In this document: positions 38,946 to 49,926 of the stretch, piece after piece
Numbering within the stretch: position 1 is the stretch's first letter
How the letters are laid out: each line of letters begins with the position of its first letter
Origin: an uncultured Bacteroidota bacterium
GTDB taxonomy: Bacteria > Bacteroidota > Bacteroidia > Flavobacteriales > Flavobacteriaceae
Reading direction: 5' to 3'
Length of the DNA: 64,000 nt
Assembly: GCA_902622575.1 (NCBI GenBank)
Contig: CACNQJ010000001.1
Coordinates: forward strand, 133,481-197,480
The notes under the pieces: model-generated
What the model saw: only the letters and a program-made list of their open reading frames with translations
Databases searched by the model: none
Told to the model about the DNA's origin: nothing
Position numbers and translations under genes: made by a program

Positions 38946-40258
38946 AAAGAGGCTTCTATTATCTTCCCTGAAATCTTAAGGAAGTAGAGTTCTGATAATT
39001 TTGCCTCATATCTGGCAGAATTTCTTGAAAGTTTAGCATTGAGCAAGTTTAATTGTGCATTCCTAAACTCTATTGATGATACAATTCCTATATCATATTT
39101 TTCAAGATTTCTCAGAAAGTTATTATTACTTGTATTTAAACTTTGTTCTTGAACCTCAAGAATAAATAAGTTATTATTGTAGGTTTCATAAGAATTATTT
39201 AATTCTTTTTGAAACATTAAATATGCTTTTTCCTTTTCAATTTTAGAATTTTCAAGCATTACTTTAGCATTTTTATTTGCAGTTATTCTTTTACCCTGGT
39301 TAAAAATATCCCATCTCAAATTTATACCCCCAGATATTCCGTCATAAATATTTTTATTAAAAAAAGCGTATGGGTTATCATTTATGCTTTCATTCCAATC
39401 ATAAGATCCATTTAATCCAACTGTTGGTAAATATGTAGAACGTATTGATTTCAATTCAAAATCTGAAATCTCAACAGACTTAGCATAAATTTTAAGTTTG
39501 GTGTTATTTTTTGAGGCATTTTCATAAAAGTTAATTATGTTTTCTGCAGAATTATAAACAATTTCTTTATCTAAAATATAATCAGAGTTTAAGTCTATAT
39601 TCATAACTAAATTTAGATCCCTTTTAGCATTGGATAAATTTTTAACTGCATTTAGATATCTTATGCTGTCAGTGTTAACATCAACTTCAGCATTTAATAA
39701 TTCTAGTTTAGTTGATTGTCCAAAATCAAATTTTATTTTATTTCTTTCTAATCTGGATTTTGAAATTTCAAGAGAGGATTTAACAATATCTTTTTCCTCA
39801 CTCAAGCGGCAAACTTCATAAAATACTGTGTATAGTTGTAGCAATGTATTTTCAATAACTTCTTTAACTTCAAGACCCGATCTATTTGAAAGTTCTTTAG
39901 ATTTTTTGTAATTAAATTTTCTACCATTGTTGTCGAATAATATATATTCAATTGAAACATTTGAAAAACTGTTCTCACTCTTCATATTATCCAGCTTACC
40001 AGACAAATTATTTGGAGTTTCAATTTCAATGTTTTGGTTACTTTTATTAAAACCGAAACGACTACTCACTCTGGGGAGATAGCCACTATTTAAAAAACTT
40101 GCATTGTTTTTTAGAATCTCATTTTGATTCTCAGAAATCTTTATGTCAAGATTATTTTCTAAAGCCAATTTTACAGCATCATTCACTGTTAGTTTATCTT
40201 GTCCATTTGAGAGAGAAAATGAAAGTATTACAATAAATATTTTAAAACTTTCTCTCAT
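38942..40258 (-). CDS. TolC family outer membrane efflux protein
   Basis: LTVNDAVKLALENNLDIKISENQ; coiled-coil repeats; RND operon context. Confidence 0.9.
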   Translation of the reverse strand: MRESFKIFIVILSFSLSNGQDKLTVNDAVKLALENNLDIKISENQNEILKNNASFLNSGYLPRVSSRFGFNKSNQNIEIETPNNLSGKLDNMKSENSFSNVSIEYILFDNNGRKFNYKKSKELSNRSGLEVKEVIENTLLQLYTVFYEVCRLSEEKDIVKSSLEISKSRLERNKIKFDFGQSTKLELLNAEVDVNTDSIRYLNAVKNLSNAKRDLNLVMNIDLNSDYILDKEIVYNSAENIINFYENASKNNTKLKIYAKSVEISDFELKSIRSTYLPTVGLNGSYDWNESINDNPYAFFNKNIYDGISGGINLRWDIFNQGKRITANKNAKVMLENSKIEKEKAYLMFQKELNNSYETYNNNLFILEVQEQSLNTSNNNFLRNLEKYDIGIVSSIEFRNAQLNLLNAKLSRNSARYEAKLSELYFLKISGKIIEASF

Positions 40259-43200
40259 TTTTTTCGGTTAAGTTCAACAACAGGTGATTCAACATCTCTT
40301 TTATCTAAAATTTTTCCGGTTAACAGCCAATTCCCTTTGACTTTAAAAGTATTAGTAATTGATATCAAAATTGGTAGTAAAATCAAAGTTAAGAATGTTG
40401 CATACCCTATACCATAAGCTATGGAAATAGCCATTGGTTTTAACAGCTGAGCTTGGAAGCTTTTCTCTAATATTATAGGAGCTAAACCAGCCATGGTGGT
40501 AACTGAGGTCAGAAAAATTGCTCTAAATCTTTCTCTTCCAGCTTTAAAGATAGCATCATCAAATGTCATACCTTCTCTTAAGTTTGAATTGAATTTGGAG
40601 ATAAGAACTAAGCCATCATTAACTAAAATTCCAATCAGCGCTATTATCCCAAGTAATGATATTACATTAACTGGGAAGCCATGTAGGAGATGTCCCCAAG
40701 CTACAGTAGTTAAGCTAAATGGTATTAAAAGAATGAGTAAAAATGGTTGACTGTAAGTTCTGAATGTAAAACCAATAGTTGCAAAAATTAAAAATAAAAC
40801 AAGAGGAAATACTGTGTAGGCAGATTGAATAGTTTTATTAGCCTCCCTGTATTGACCTTCAAAGGATGCTGTGATTGAAGGATACTTACTTTTAATTGTT
40901 GGGATTGTATTATTTTTTAAATCAAAAACAATATCGGCTGCACTTAAATTTGGATCAATTAAATTTGCATTAATTTGAACTTCTCTTTTACCGTCGAGAT
41001 GGTTAATAGAAACATCACCTCTTTTAACTTCGTATGTAGCAATCTCATTTAACGGAACTCTATTTCCATTCGGAGTAAGTATTTTCATTTGTTCCAAATT
41101 GTTAATGTAGGATCTAGAACTTTTATCATATCTTACCCATACTTTAATTTCATCATCACCCCTTTGAAATCTTTGAGCCTCTATCCCAAAAAATGCTGAT
41201 CTTATTTGGTACATTATTTTTGAAAAATCAAGACCAGACAAATAAGCATTTTCTTTTAATTTAACCTGAATCTCTTTTATTCCCTCAGGATCATTATTAG
41301 AAACATCAGTGAGAAGAGGATGATTTTTTAATTTAATAATTAGTTCATCTTTAGCTTTTTTTAGTTCATTTAAATTATTTGTTTCACTAAGTAGAGATAT
41401 TGAAACTGGACTTCCACCGAAATTAGCTGCATCATTTAAAGTAAATCTTTCAGCTCCAACAATCTCACCAATCTTTTCTCTCATGATATTAGCGAGCATA
41501 GTTGTTTTTATTTCATCTGGTCTCTCCTCACTATCAAGGATGTAAATTTCTAGTGATGCTGTTGATGAACCTCCAACATCTCCAAAACCTTTGAGCATTG
41601 ACATATTATCGGCTGAAAAACCAATATTTTTATTTATATATTGAATTAAATTTCTGTCGTCATTCTTCATAAATTTCTTTTCAAGTTCAAGTCCTGATTC
41701 ATATGCTTTTTTTTCTACCATTGAAATAATTGAGTCAGTAATTTTCTCATTTGTCCCCATTGGCATTTTTAGATCTACAGTTAAAATATCACTGTCTATG
41801 ACAGGAAAAAAATCAACAGGTATTATTCCGCCAATTACTGAACTCGCAGTAAGATAAAGAGCGGCAACAAAACCAGAGAGGCTAGCAAAACGATTTTTGA
41901 GTGCGAATTTTAAAGTAGGACTATATATTTTATCTCTTAGCCAGTTCATTATTTTAAATCCTCTTGCATTTATTTTTTTCATGTATTCAAAAAAGTTGAA
42001 TTTTTTTTCATCAATTTTTTTATTGCTATTTTGAAGTGCTTTAGACTTAGATAAATGTGCAGGTAAAATTATCAGGGCTTCAACCAATGATATCGTTAAT
42101 GTTAATATTACGATTAAAGCAACTTCACCAAAAAAGTCGCCAACATCTCCGTCTAAAATAATTAATGATGAAAATGCAATTATAGTTGTTATAATGGCTG
42201 AAACAATTGCAGGCATAACTTCAATCGTTCCATCAATAGCAGCGTCTTCAGGTGTTTTACCTTGTTCATAATGTCTAAATATATTTTCGGCTATGACTAT
42301 ACCATCATCTACTAAAATTCCAATAACTACAATCATTCCAAAGAGTGACATTAAATTTATAGTGATGTCAAATTCACCAGCAAATATTAGCATACCTAAA
42401 AATGAAATAGGTATACTAAATGCAACCCAAAATGCCAATCTTATATTTAAGAATAATGATAGAAAAATAAGGACAAGAAAAATACCAATACCACCGTTTT
42501 CTAAGAGTAAATTTGTTCTCTGTTGTAAGGCAATTGAATAGTCTTTTAGAACAGTTAATTTAAATCTGTTATTTGTTTCATTAAATTCATCAATATAATT
42601 ATTTATAATTTCCGCTGAATCTAAGAGATCTTCACTGTTGGTACTGGATGTAGTGATTACTACTGCAGAATTATAATCAACAAATGTAGACACAGGTGTT
42701 TCAGAAAATTGGTCACTAATTTTAGCTACATCTCCAATTCTCACAATTTTACCCTTAAGATCCTTTTTTAGGACTAAGTTTTGAAGTCCATTGGCGTAAT
42801 AATTTTTATTATTTGCTCTTATTAAAAAATCCTCCTCATTGGTCTTAATATTTCCTCCACTAACAAGAATATTAGAATTGGTAACTGCATTTACTATATC
42901 TTGAAAACTCAAGTTATAAGCCATTAAATTATTCTCGTTAATTGCAATTTCAATTTCTTCGTTTGGGAATCCAGATAAGGTAACTTGTGAAATACCATCT
43001 ATTGCTATTAAATCATCTTCAACATTTTTTGCCATGTTTTTTAATGATTTTAAATCAATTTCAGAACCACTCAGTGAAAATATAACTGTTGGTTGTTGCT
43101 CTTCAATTTTGGTGACAACAACAGGCTCGAGCGAAATTGGATAGGATGGGACTTTATCAACAGCATTTTTAATCTCAAAAAGCATAGCATCAATATCGTA

Positions 43201-43497
43201 GTTATCATCGGTTTCAATTAAAATACTTCCAGTATTTTCTCTTGATGTTGATGTAACTCTAACAACACCAGGTATACCTTTAAGATTTTCCTCGATTTTT
43301 AAAATAACACCCTCCTCAATTTCCTCAGGTGAAGCACCAGGATAATTAGCATTTATTGAAATGAATTTAGAATCAATTAATGGAAAAAATGATGATTTTA
43401 GAGAAATTATACCAGCTATACCAAACACGATAAAAAACATTATTAAAATGTTTACAGCTTTGGGATAGGTTACAAAATAGCGTATGATTTTTCTCAC
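40255..43497 (-). CDS. Efflux RND transporter permease (AcrB/MMPL-like)
   Basis: 1080 aa; ANYPGASPEEIEEGVILKIEENL, GILVDDGIVIAENIFRH, GIIALIGILVNDGLVLISKFN. Confidence 0.95.
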   Translation of the reverse strand: MRKIIRYFVTYPKAVNILIMFFIVFGIAGIISLKSSFFPLIDSKFISINANYPGASPEEIEEGVILKIEENLKGIPGVVRVTSTSRENTGSILIETDDNYDIDAMLFEIKNAVDKVPSYPISLEPVVVTKIEEQQPTVIFSLSGSEIDLKSLKNMAKNVEDDLIAIDGISQVTLSGFPNEEIEIAINENNLMAYNLSFQDIVNAVTNSNILVSGGNIKTNEEDFLIRANNKNYYANGLQNLVLKKDLKGKIVRIGDVAKISDQFSETPVSTFVDYNSAVVITTSSTNSEDLLDSAEIINNYIDEFNETNNRFKLTVLKDYSIALQQRTNLLLENGGIGIFLVLIFLSLFLNIRLAFWVAFSIPISFLGMLIFAGEFDITINLMSLFGMIVVIGILVDDGIVIAENIFRHYEQGKTPEDAAIDGTIEVMPAIVSAIITTIIAFSSLIILDGDVGDFFGEVALIVILTLTISLVEALIILPAHLSKSKALQNSNKKIDEKKFNFFEYMKKINARGFKIMNWLRDKIYSPTLKFALKNRFASLSGFVAALYLTASSVIGGIIPVDFFPVIDSDILTVDLKMPMGTNEKITDSIISMVEKKAYESGLELEKKFMKNDDRNLIQYINKNIGFSADNMSMLKGFGDVGGSSTASLEIYILDSEERPDEIKTTMLANIMREKIGEIVGAERFTLNDAANFGGSPVSISLLSETNNLNELKKAKDELIIKLKNHPLLTDVSNNDPEGIKEIQVKLKENAYLSGLDFSKIMYQIRSAFFGIEAQRFQRGDDEIKVWVRYDKSSRSYINNLEQMKILTPNGNRVPLNEIATYEVKRGDVSINHLDGKREVQINANLIDPNLSAADIVFDLKNNTIPTIKSKYPSITASFEGQYREANKTIQSAYTVFPLVLFLIFATIGFTFRTYSQPFLLILLIPFSLTTVAWGHLLHGFPVNVISLLGIIALIGILVNDGLVLISKFNSNLREGMTFDDAIFKAGRERFRAIFLTSVTTMAGLAPIILEKSFQAQLLKPMAISIAYGIGYATFLTLILLPILISITNTFKVKGNWLLTGKILDKRDVESPVVELNRKK

Positions 43498-44606
43498 TAG
43501 TCTATAATTTTAACTTTCATTCCATCATAGACACCAGGTATGTAGGTTTTTAAAATTTTTAAACCATCTTTTAGACCCTTAACAACAACATATTCATCAT
43601 CATAGAACATGGGTTGTACATTCATGATGCCTATAGTCATATTTTCTTTAACATAGTATACGAAAGAATCATTGATAAGTAAAGATCTAGAAAGTGAGAA
43701 GCTTTGATCAATATTTCCCAGTGGAATATTTACTTCAGAATACATACCATCTTTTAAATTATTTGATTTGAATTCAATAAAAACTCTTATTGACTGAGAA
43801 CTATCATCTATTGAGTTGTTAATTCTGATTATTTTGCCTTGGTGAGTTGTGTTAAATGTCGAATTAAAAGTTACACTTTTACCAATTTCTAGCTTATCTC
43901 CATATTTAGATGGAACTGAGACTTCTAATTCAAAAATATTTGTATTGATATAGGTGCCAAGTTTTTGACCTGGCATCACTAACGTTCCTTCATTAGTGTA
44001 GGACTCAATTAAGGCACCATCAAAGGGAACTGTTACGGTGTACTTACTCAATCTTTCCTCTAAGTTTTTAACTCTGAAATATTGGGCTAAAAGTCCTTTG
44101 CCTACAATATAAAATTTCTCTTTTTGTGAGCTAGGCTCTGGCATTTTCTTAGTATTCTTGTTAATATCTAAATTTCTAAAATAATTTTCCCAATTTTTAT
44201 AATTTTCAGGATAGTCAAGCTTTATGTCTGGCAGGACTGAGGCAATTAAGTTTTGCAGCTGGCTTCTGGTTTGTTTAACATTTGCAGAAAACTCTCTAGA
44301 ATCAATCTTAATTAATACTTCACCTTTTTTGTAGTTTTGACCTGATTTAAATTCCTTCTTTGTTTTTTGAATAGTTCCTTGAACTTCACTAAATAAATCA
44401 ATTTTAAACTTCGAAGTTAAGCTTCCGTTTACCTTAACTGAAATTGGATTAGAGTTATTAAGAACCTCAGCAATTCTGACTGAGTGAATTATGTTGGTAT
44501 TGTTATTATACGACTCAGTTTCGTTGTTGATGATTAAATCAGAGATAAAGTAAGTTAATACTAATATTGTTAAGCCACCAAGAAATGAAATAATTTTTCT
44601 GTTCAT
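43497..44606 (-). CDS. Efflux RND transporter periplasmic adaptor (HlyD/MFP)
   Basis: LFSEVQGTIQKTKKEFKSGQNYKKGEVLIKID, YTVTVPFDGALIESYTNEGTLVMPGQKLGTY. Confidence 0.92.
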   Translation of the reverse strand: MNRKIISFLGGLTILVLTYFISDLIINNETESYNNNTNIIHSVRIAEVLNNSNPISVKVNGSLTSKFKIDLFSEVQGTIQKTKKEFKSGQNYKKGEVLIKIDSREFSANVKQTRSQLQNLIASVLPDIKLDYPENYKNWENYFRNLDINKNTKKMPEPSSQKEKFYIVGKGLLAQYFRVKNLEERLSKYTVTVPFDGALIESYTNEGTLVMPGQKLGTYINTNIFELEVSVPSKYGDKLEIGKSVTFNSTFNTTHQGKIIRINNSIDDSSQSIRVFIEFKSNNLKDGMYSEVNIPLGNIDQSFSLSRSLLINDSFVYYVKENMTIGIMNVQPMFYDDEYVVVKGLKDGLKILKTYIPGVYDGMKVKIID

Positions 44607-44673
44607 ATCATTATTTGAGTTGCAAATTTAATACCAAAAGACTCATGGATTGCTATTTAATTTATATTTGCTG

Positions 44674-45084
44674 ATGATGCTTTTCCAAACAGAAATAATG
44701 TTAGAACCAAAAACTAGAGGTTTTCATTTAATTACTGAAAATGTTACTGAGGTTTTGCCGTCTATTTCTGGATTAGTGAATATTTTTATTAAACATACCT
44801 CTGCAAGCCTAACTATAAATGAAAATGCTGACCCCTCAGTCAGAGTTGATTTTGAAACACATTTTAACAAGATGGTTTCAGAGGACGAAAATTATTTTAC
44901 CCACAAGGATGAAGGTCCAGATGATATGACTTCACACATTAAAAGCAGTATTTTGGGCTCATCTGTTTCATTTCCTCTAAAAGACGGCATACCACAATTA
45001 GGGATCTGGCAAGGCATTTATCTGTGTGAGCACAGAAATAATGCATCATCTAGAAAAATATTTATTACCTTAATTGGAGAATAA
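44674..45084 (+). CDS. YjbQ family (UPF0047) protein
   Basis: PKTRGFHLITENV, FIKHTSASLTINENADPSVRVDFE, LGIWQGIYLCEHR. Start 44674 preferred on length and pattern. Confidence 0.92.
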   Translation: MMLFQTEIMLEPKTRGFHLITENVTEVLPSISGLVNIFIKHTSASLTINENADPSVRVDFETHFNKMVSEDENYFTHKDEGPDDMTSHIKSSILGSSVSFPLKDGIPQLGIWQGIYLCEHRNNASSRKIFITLIGE

Positions 45085-45095
45085 AAGACACACAA

Positions 45096-46385
45096 ATGAA
45101 ATATATAATCTTCATAACATTTTTTTTCTTCGCCTCTTTTTCTATTTCACAAGATTTCGATAGTAAAATCGAAAAATTAATCAACCAAAATATTGTAGAA
45201 ACAATAGAACTAAGACATTGGTTTCATCAAAATGCTGAATTAAGTAACAGGGAATTTAAAACAGCAGCAAGAATTGCTGATGAGCTCACAAAAATTGGAT
45301 ATAAACCGGTCACTGGAATTGCTAAAACAGGGGTTATTGCAATTTTAAATGAGGGAAAACCTGGACCTGTTGTGGGACTTAGGGCAGATATTGATGCTCT
45401 GCCTGTAAAGGAAAGGGCTAATATTCCTTGGGCATCAAAACAGAGGGGTATCTACAATGGTGAAGAAGTTCCTGTAATGCATGCTTGTGGTCATGATATG
45501 CATACAGCAATTTTATTAGCTGCAGCTAAAATTTTATATGAGATAAAAGATGAAATTCCTGGTCAGGTTAAATTAATTTTCCAACCAGCTGAGGAAGGTG
45601 CACCCCCAGGAGAAGAGGGTGGAGCTGAGCTTATGGTCAAAGAAGGTGTTTTGAAAAATCCTGATGTTGATGCAATTTTTGGTCTGCATGTCTGGTCTGG
45701 TTTATATGCAGGTCAAGTTTATTTACGCCCTGAGGGTATCATGGCAGCTGTTAACGAATTTAGAATAGATTTAAAGGGTGTACAAACTCATGGTTCAACA
45801 CCATGGACTGGAAAGGACCCAATCGTTACTGCAGCGCAAATCGTCAATTCTTTACAGACTATTGTTAGTAGAAGTTTACCACTAACGGAAGCTGGAGCAG
45901 TAGTTACGATAGGAAGTATTCATGGAGGAGTTAGAAGTAATATTATTCCTGAAGATCTTTACATGCTTGGAACAATAAGGACATTGGATAATGGAATGAA
46001 AGCTACAGTACTAAAAAGATTGGAGGAAATTGTTTATAATGTTGCAAAATCAAATAATATTGAAGCTAACATAACATATTTAGTCTCATATCCGATAACA
46101 TTTAATGATCCGTACTTGTATGAGGAAATATTACCAACTTTAGAGAGAGTTAATGGTAAAAAAAATGTTCATTTAATGAAGGCAATAACAGGTGCTGAGG
46201 ATTTTTCATATTTTCAAGAAAAAGTTCCTGGAACATATTTTTTCATTGGAGGTCAAAAGACTGATGTTGATCTTTCTACTGTAGCACCACATCATACTCC
46301 AGACTTTTATGTGGACGATTCTGCAATATCTACAGGTATTCGATCAATGGTTGGGTTGACATTGGATTACATATTCAATAATTAA
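45096..46385 (+). CDS. M20 family amidohydrolase (secreted)
   Basis: GLRADIDALPVKE, MHACGHDMHTAILL, FQPAEEGAPPGEEGGAELMV, TGAEDFSYF. Confidence 0.93.
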   Translation: MKYIIFITFFFFASFSISQDFDSKIEKLINQNIVETIELRHWFHQNAELSNREFKTAARIADELTKIGYKPVTGIAKTGVIAILNEGKPGPVVGLRADIDALPVKERANIPWASKQRGIYNGEEVPVMHACGHDMHTAILLAAAKILYEIKDEIPGQVKLIFQPAEEGAPPGEEGGAELMVKEGVLKNPDVDAIFGLHVWSGLYAGQVYLRPEGIMAAVNEFRIDLKGVQTHGSTPWTGKDPIVTAAQIVNSLQTIVSRSLPLTEAGAVVTIGSIHGGVRSNIIPEDLYMLGTIRTLDNGMKATVLKRLEEIVYNVAKSNNIEANITYLVSYPITFNDPYLYEEILPTLERVNGKKNVHLMKAITGAEDFSYFQEKVPGTYFFIGGQKTDVDLSTVAPHHTPDFYVDDSAISTGIRSMVGLTLDYIFNN

Positions 46386-46402
46386 TTTGGCATAATTTTA
46401 GC

Positions 46403-46972
46403 TTGATTAATTATATGAAAAATCTATTTACACTTTTAACAGTATTATTATTATCTCAATCATTAATCTCACAGTTGTCCCTTGATTTAGAAAAAAGTAA
46501 GATTAAGTGGACAGGAAAAAAAATAACAAATGCATCTCATTGGGGGTCTTTGAGTTTTTCAGAAGCAAACCTAGAATTTGATGGTAACGATCTTATCGGA
46601 GGAAAGTTTGTTGTTGACATGAACACAATGTCTGTTGACGATATCCAAGGTAGAGGAAAGCAAAGACTAGAAGGTCATTTAAGAAATGAGGATTTTTTTG
46701 ATGTCAATAATCATAAAGAAGCGATTTTAATGTTCGATCAAAGAGTGCCTTTAACAAATGGTGTTTATGAAGTCATGGGAAGCCTAACTATCAAAGGTAT
46801 TTCAAAACCAGTTAAATTCACGCTCGTTCCGGATGGTCAAAATTATTCATCTAGTCTAGTATTTGATAGAACTGAATTTGAAATTACTTATAGCTCAGGA
46901 AACTTCTTTGAAAATCTTGGTGATAGATTAATTCTTGATGATGTTGAGCTAGAGGTTAGCCTTGTACAATAA
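46403..46972 (+). CDS. YceI family protein
   Basis: SKIKWTGKKITNASHWGSLSFSEANLEF..GGKFVVDMNTMSV, VMGSLTIKGISKPVKF; upstream start or ATG 46415. Confidence 0.92.
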   Translation: MINYMKNLFTLLTVLLLSQSLISQLSLDLEKSKIKWTGKKITNASHWGSLSFSEANLEFDGNDLIGGKFVVDMNTMSVDDIQGRGKQRLEGHLRNEDFFDVNNHKEAILMFDQRVPLTNGVYEVMGSLTIKGISKPVKFTLVPDGQNYSSSLVFDRTEFEITYSSGNFFENLGDRLILDDVELEVSLVQ

Positions 46973-48604
46973 TTACTTTGAGTTTTCTGGTGCAACTCTT
47001 CCAGAAAAATTAGATTCAAAGTAGTGGCCGAGTTCGTAAAGTTTTTGCTCACTGTTTGATTTAGAAATAAAAGTTAATCCTACTGGCTCGTTATTTTCTC
47101 TAAGTCCCATTGGAACTGTTAACGCTGGATTGTGTGCTGCTGCAGCATATCCAGCATGATAATTATTGATAGATAGGACTGCATCAAGTTTATGTTTATC
47201 TATTGGTATATCATAAAATTTATTTCCCTCAGCCATTAGCCTTAATTTTAATTTTAAGAAATCATCTTTTGGCATTGTATCTCTAATGATTTTTTTGAAA
47301 ATGCTTTGACCGTAAGGTGACCTCTCAATTGAATCCAAGTTGTTATAATCAATAATACTTTTTATGTCACTCACAGAAAGATCATCATTTCCATATTTTA
47401 AAAAATAATCTTTTAAATCTTTCCTCATGTCTTCATCTAAAATTTTGGCAAATCCAGCCATGTTAACTTTTGGTGCATCAATTTCAATCAATTCAATTTG
47501 CTTTTGACGCAAAAAATCAATAGCATTTTTATATACATTATCATTTTTATAAAAATTTGAATAATATCCCAGTTTTATTTCATTAGGTTTAAAATTTATG
47601 ACATTCTTGATTTGAATATCTCTATTCTGTTTTGAATATGAATCTTTATTATCATATTCATTTATAGCGTTGTAAACTATAATATTATCAATGATATATT
47701 TGGTCATTGGCCCTGCTGTATCAAGGGTTGAGGATATGGGTATGATTCCTGATCTACTAACATTGCCAATTGTAGGTTTCATGCCAACTAATGAATTAGC
47801 TGATGATGGGGATAGTATTGATCCTGATGTTTCAGAGCCCAATGATACAGATGATAAATTTGATGTTGTAGCAACTCCGCTTCCAGAGCTTGATCCACCA
47901 GTATCAATTATCATTCGACCATATGGGTTTAAAGTTTGACCACCTAAAGCAGTGTATCCGTTTGGACACCCTGAGCAGAAATAATTTGCCCATTCGCTCA
48001 AATTTGTTTTTCCAAGTATAATAGCACCTTTATCTTTTAAACTCTCAATAATGAATGCATCTCTAGTGTAATTGTTTTGAAGACTATGAGCACCAGCTGT
48101 TGTAGCTAAGCCCTCAAACCCTATGTTATCTTTCAATAAAATTGGAATTCCAAAAATAGAATATATGTCAGCATTACCTGTTTTATCTCTTACTCTTGCT
48201 TCATCTAATGCATTTCTATTTATTGAAATTATTGAATTTAGATAAGTATTTTTATTAAACTCTATTAAATATATCCTGGAAATGTAAAATAGAGTTAAAT
48301 CATAGTAATTAAACTCTTTGTTTATGATACTTTGTTGAATTTCAGGTATACTTTTTTCTAATATTTTTGATGCAAATTTATCATACTTAGTTTCGATAAA
48401 GTTGTTAATCTCTTTTTCGTAGCCTGAAATTAAATCATTTTTATCTGAGGATATTGATTGTATTCTTTTGTATTGAAGTTTTTTATTTTCGTTCGAACTA
48501 TTTTTTGAAATCTCTGCACTTTGGTTATAGGATTTCCATCTCTCTAAGCCTGATTCACAGCTTACAAAAAATAAAATCAGTACTAGTCTTATAAGAATTT
48601 TCAT
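46973..48604 (-). CDS. Amidase (amidase signature family), lipoprotein
   Basis: GIPILLKDNIGFEGLATTAGAHSL, DTGGSSSGSGVATTSNLSSVSLGSETSGSI; lipobox FVSCESG. Confidence 0.93.
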   Translation of the reverse strand: MKILIRLVLILFFVSCESGLERWKSYNQSAEISKNSSNENKKLQYKRIQSISSDKNDLISGYEKEINNFIETKYDKFASKILEKSIPEIQQSIINKEFNYYDLTLFYISRIYLIEFNKNTYLNSIISINRNALDEARVRDKTGNADIYSIFGIPILLKDNIGFEGLATTAGAHSLQNNYTRDAFIIESLKDKGAIILGKTNLSEWANYFCSGCPNGYTALGGQTLNPYGRMIIDTGGSSSGSGVATTSNLSSVSLGSETSGSILSPSSANSLVGMKPTIGNVSRSGIIPISSTLDTAGPMTKYIIDNIIVYNAINEYDNKDSYSKQNRDIQIKNVINFKPNEIKLGYYSNFYKNDNVYKNAIDFLRQKQIELIEIDAPKVNMAGFAKILDEDMRKDLKDYFLKYGNDDLSVSDIKSIIDYNNLDSIERSPYGQSIFKKIIRDTMPKDDFLKLKLRLMAEGNKFYDIPIDKHKLDAVLSINNYHAGYAAAAHNPALTVPMGLRENNEPVGLTFISKSNSEQKLYELGHYFESNFSGRVAPENSK

Positions 48605-49881
48605 ATTATATTGTTTTTTAATATTTGTTCCATTTCCATTCCTCTTGACCCTTTAATAAGTATATTTTTATAATCCAAAGTTCCTATTTTTTTATATAAA
48701 TCTTCTTTTGATTTAAAAAAAAGATTGTTGATGTGATTGTTTTTTAAACTAAAAAACTCTTGACCAATAAAAATGCGTTTGTCAATATTATAACTTTCTG
48801 ACAATTCTATTATCTTTTTATGCTCATCAATAGAGCTTTCACCTAACTCAAACATGTCCCCAAGAATCAGTGCTTTTGTTCCAACTTTTTTTATAAATGA
48901 TTTGATTGCAAGCTCAACACTGCTTGGATTTGCATTGTAGGCATCTAGTATGACACTTTTATTATTAATTAGAACTAATTCTGATCTATTATTATTTGAT
49001 GAATAATTCATGAGTTTGTTTTGAATCAACCTAGAATCAATTCCAAACTCTAATCCAATTGAAATAGCAGCACAAACATTCGAGAAATTATAATTTCCAT
49101 ATAAATTAGACTCATAAGTGACACCATTACATTCGACGATAACATTATCATCATCAATAATTTGAAATTTGTATTTAGAGTTTGATGAGGAACCAAAAGA
49201 AAAATTATTTGATAATCTAAATTTACGTTGTTGCGAATCATCAAAGTTTAGTATCAGGGTTTTACCATTATTAATTAACCAATTGTAAAGTTCAGTCTTG
49301 CCTTTTATAACACCCTCAATATTTTTGAAACCTTCCAAATGAGCTTTTCCAAAATTAGTTATATAACCAAAGTCAGGTTCTGTTATTTTACTTAGAAAAT
49401 CAATTTCACCAAAATTATTTGCACCCATCTCAATTACTGAAAATTCAGTATCTTCTTTAATTCTCAATAAACTAAGTGGTACTCCAATTTGATTATTTAG
49501 ATTGCCATATGTTGATATAGTTTTAAATGTTGAACTTAAAACAGAACTTATTAATTCCTTTGATGTTGTTTTCCCATTACTGCCCGTAATTGCAATGATT
49601 TTAGATTTTATATTACGTCTATGAAATAAGGCTAAATCTTGTAAAGTTTTTAGAGAGTCCTCAACAATAACTACATTGTCTCTATATTTATTTACTAGAT
49701 CAATAGAATCTGTGATGGCAATTTTGGCACCTTTTTGTAAAGCTTCTTTAGCAAATTTATTTCCATCAAAGTTTTCACCTTTGATTCCAAAAAACATAGA
49801 TCCTTTTGTTATACTTCTTGAATCAATATCGACCTTTGAATTACATTCTAAAAAACTTTGATATAAGGTTTCGATATTCAT
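48601..49881 (-). CDS. murF: UDP-N-acetylmuramoyl-tripeptide--D-alanyl-D-alanine ligase
   Basis: IAITGSNGKTTSKELI, VIEMGANNFGEI, LILGDMFELGESS. Confidence 0.94.
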   Translation of the reverse strand: MNIETLYQSFLECNSKVDIDSRSITKGSMFFGIKGENFDGNKFAKEALQKGAKIAITDSIDLVNKYRDNVVIVEDSLKTLQDLALFHRRNIKSKIIAITGSNGKTTSKELISSVLSSTFKTISTYGNLNNQIGVPLSLLRIKEDTEFSVIEMGANNFGEIDFLSKITEPDFGYITNFGKAHLEGFKNIEGVIKGKTELYNWLINNGKTLILNFDDSQQRKFRLSNNFSFGSSSNSKYKFQIIDDDNVIVECNGVTYESNLYGNYNFSNVCAAISIGLEFGIDSRLIQNKLMNYSSNNNRSELVLINNKSVILDAYNANPSSVELAIKSFIKKVGTKALILGDMFELGESSIDEHKKIIELSESYNIDKRIFIGQEFFSLKNNHINNLFFKSKEDLYKKIGTLDYKNILIKGSRGMEMEQILKNNII

Positions 49882-49926
49882 TACCTAAAGATAATGAGAA
49901 TACAATTAATAGAATTATGAATGAAT

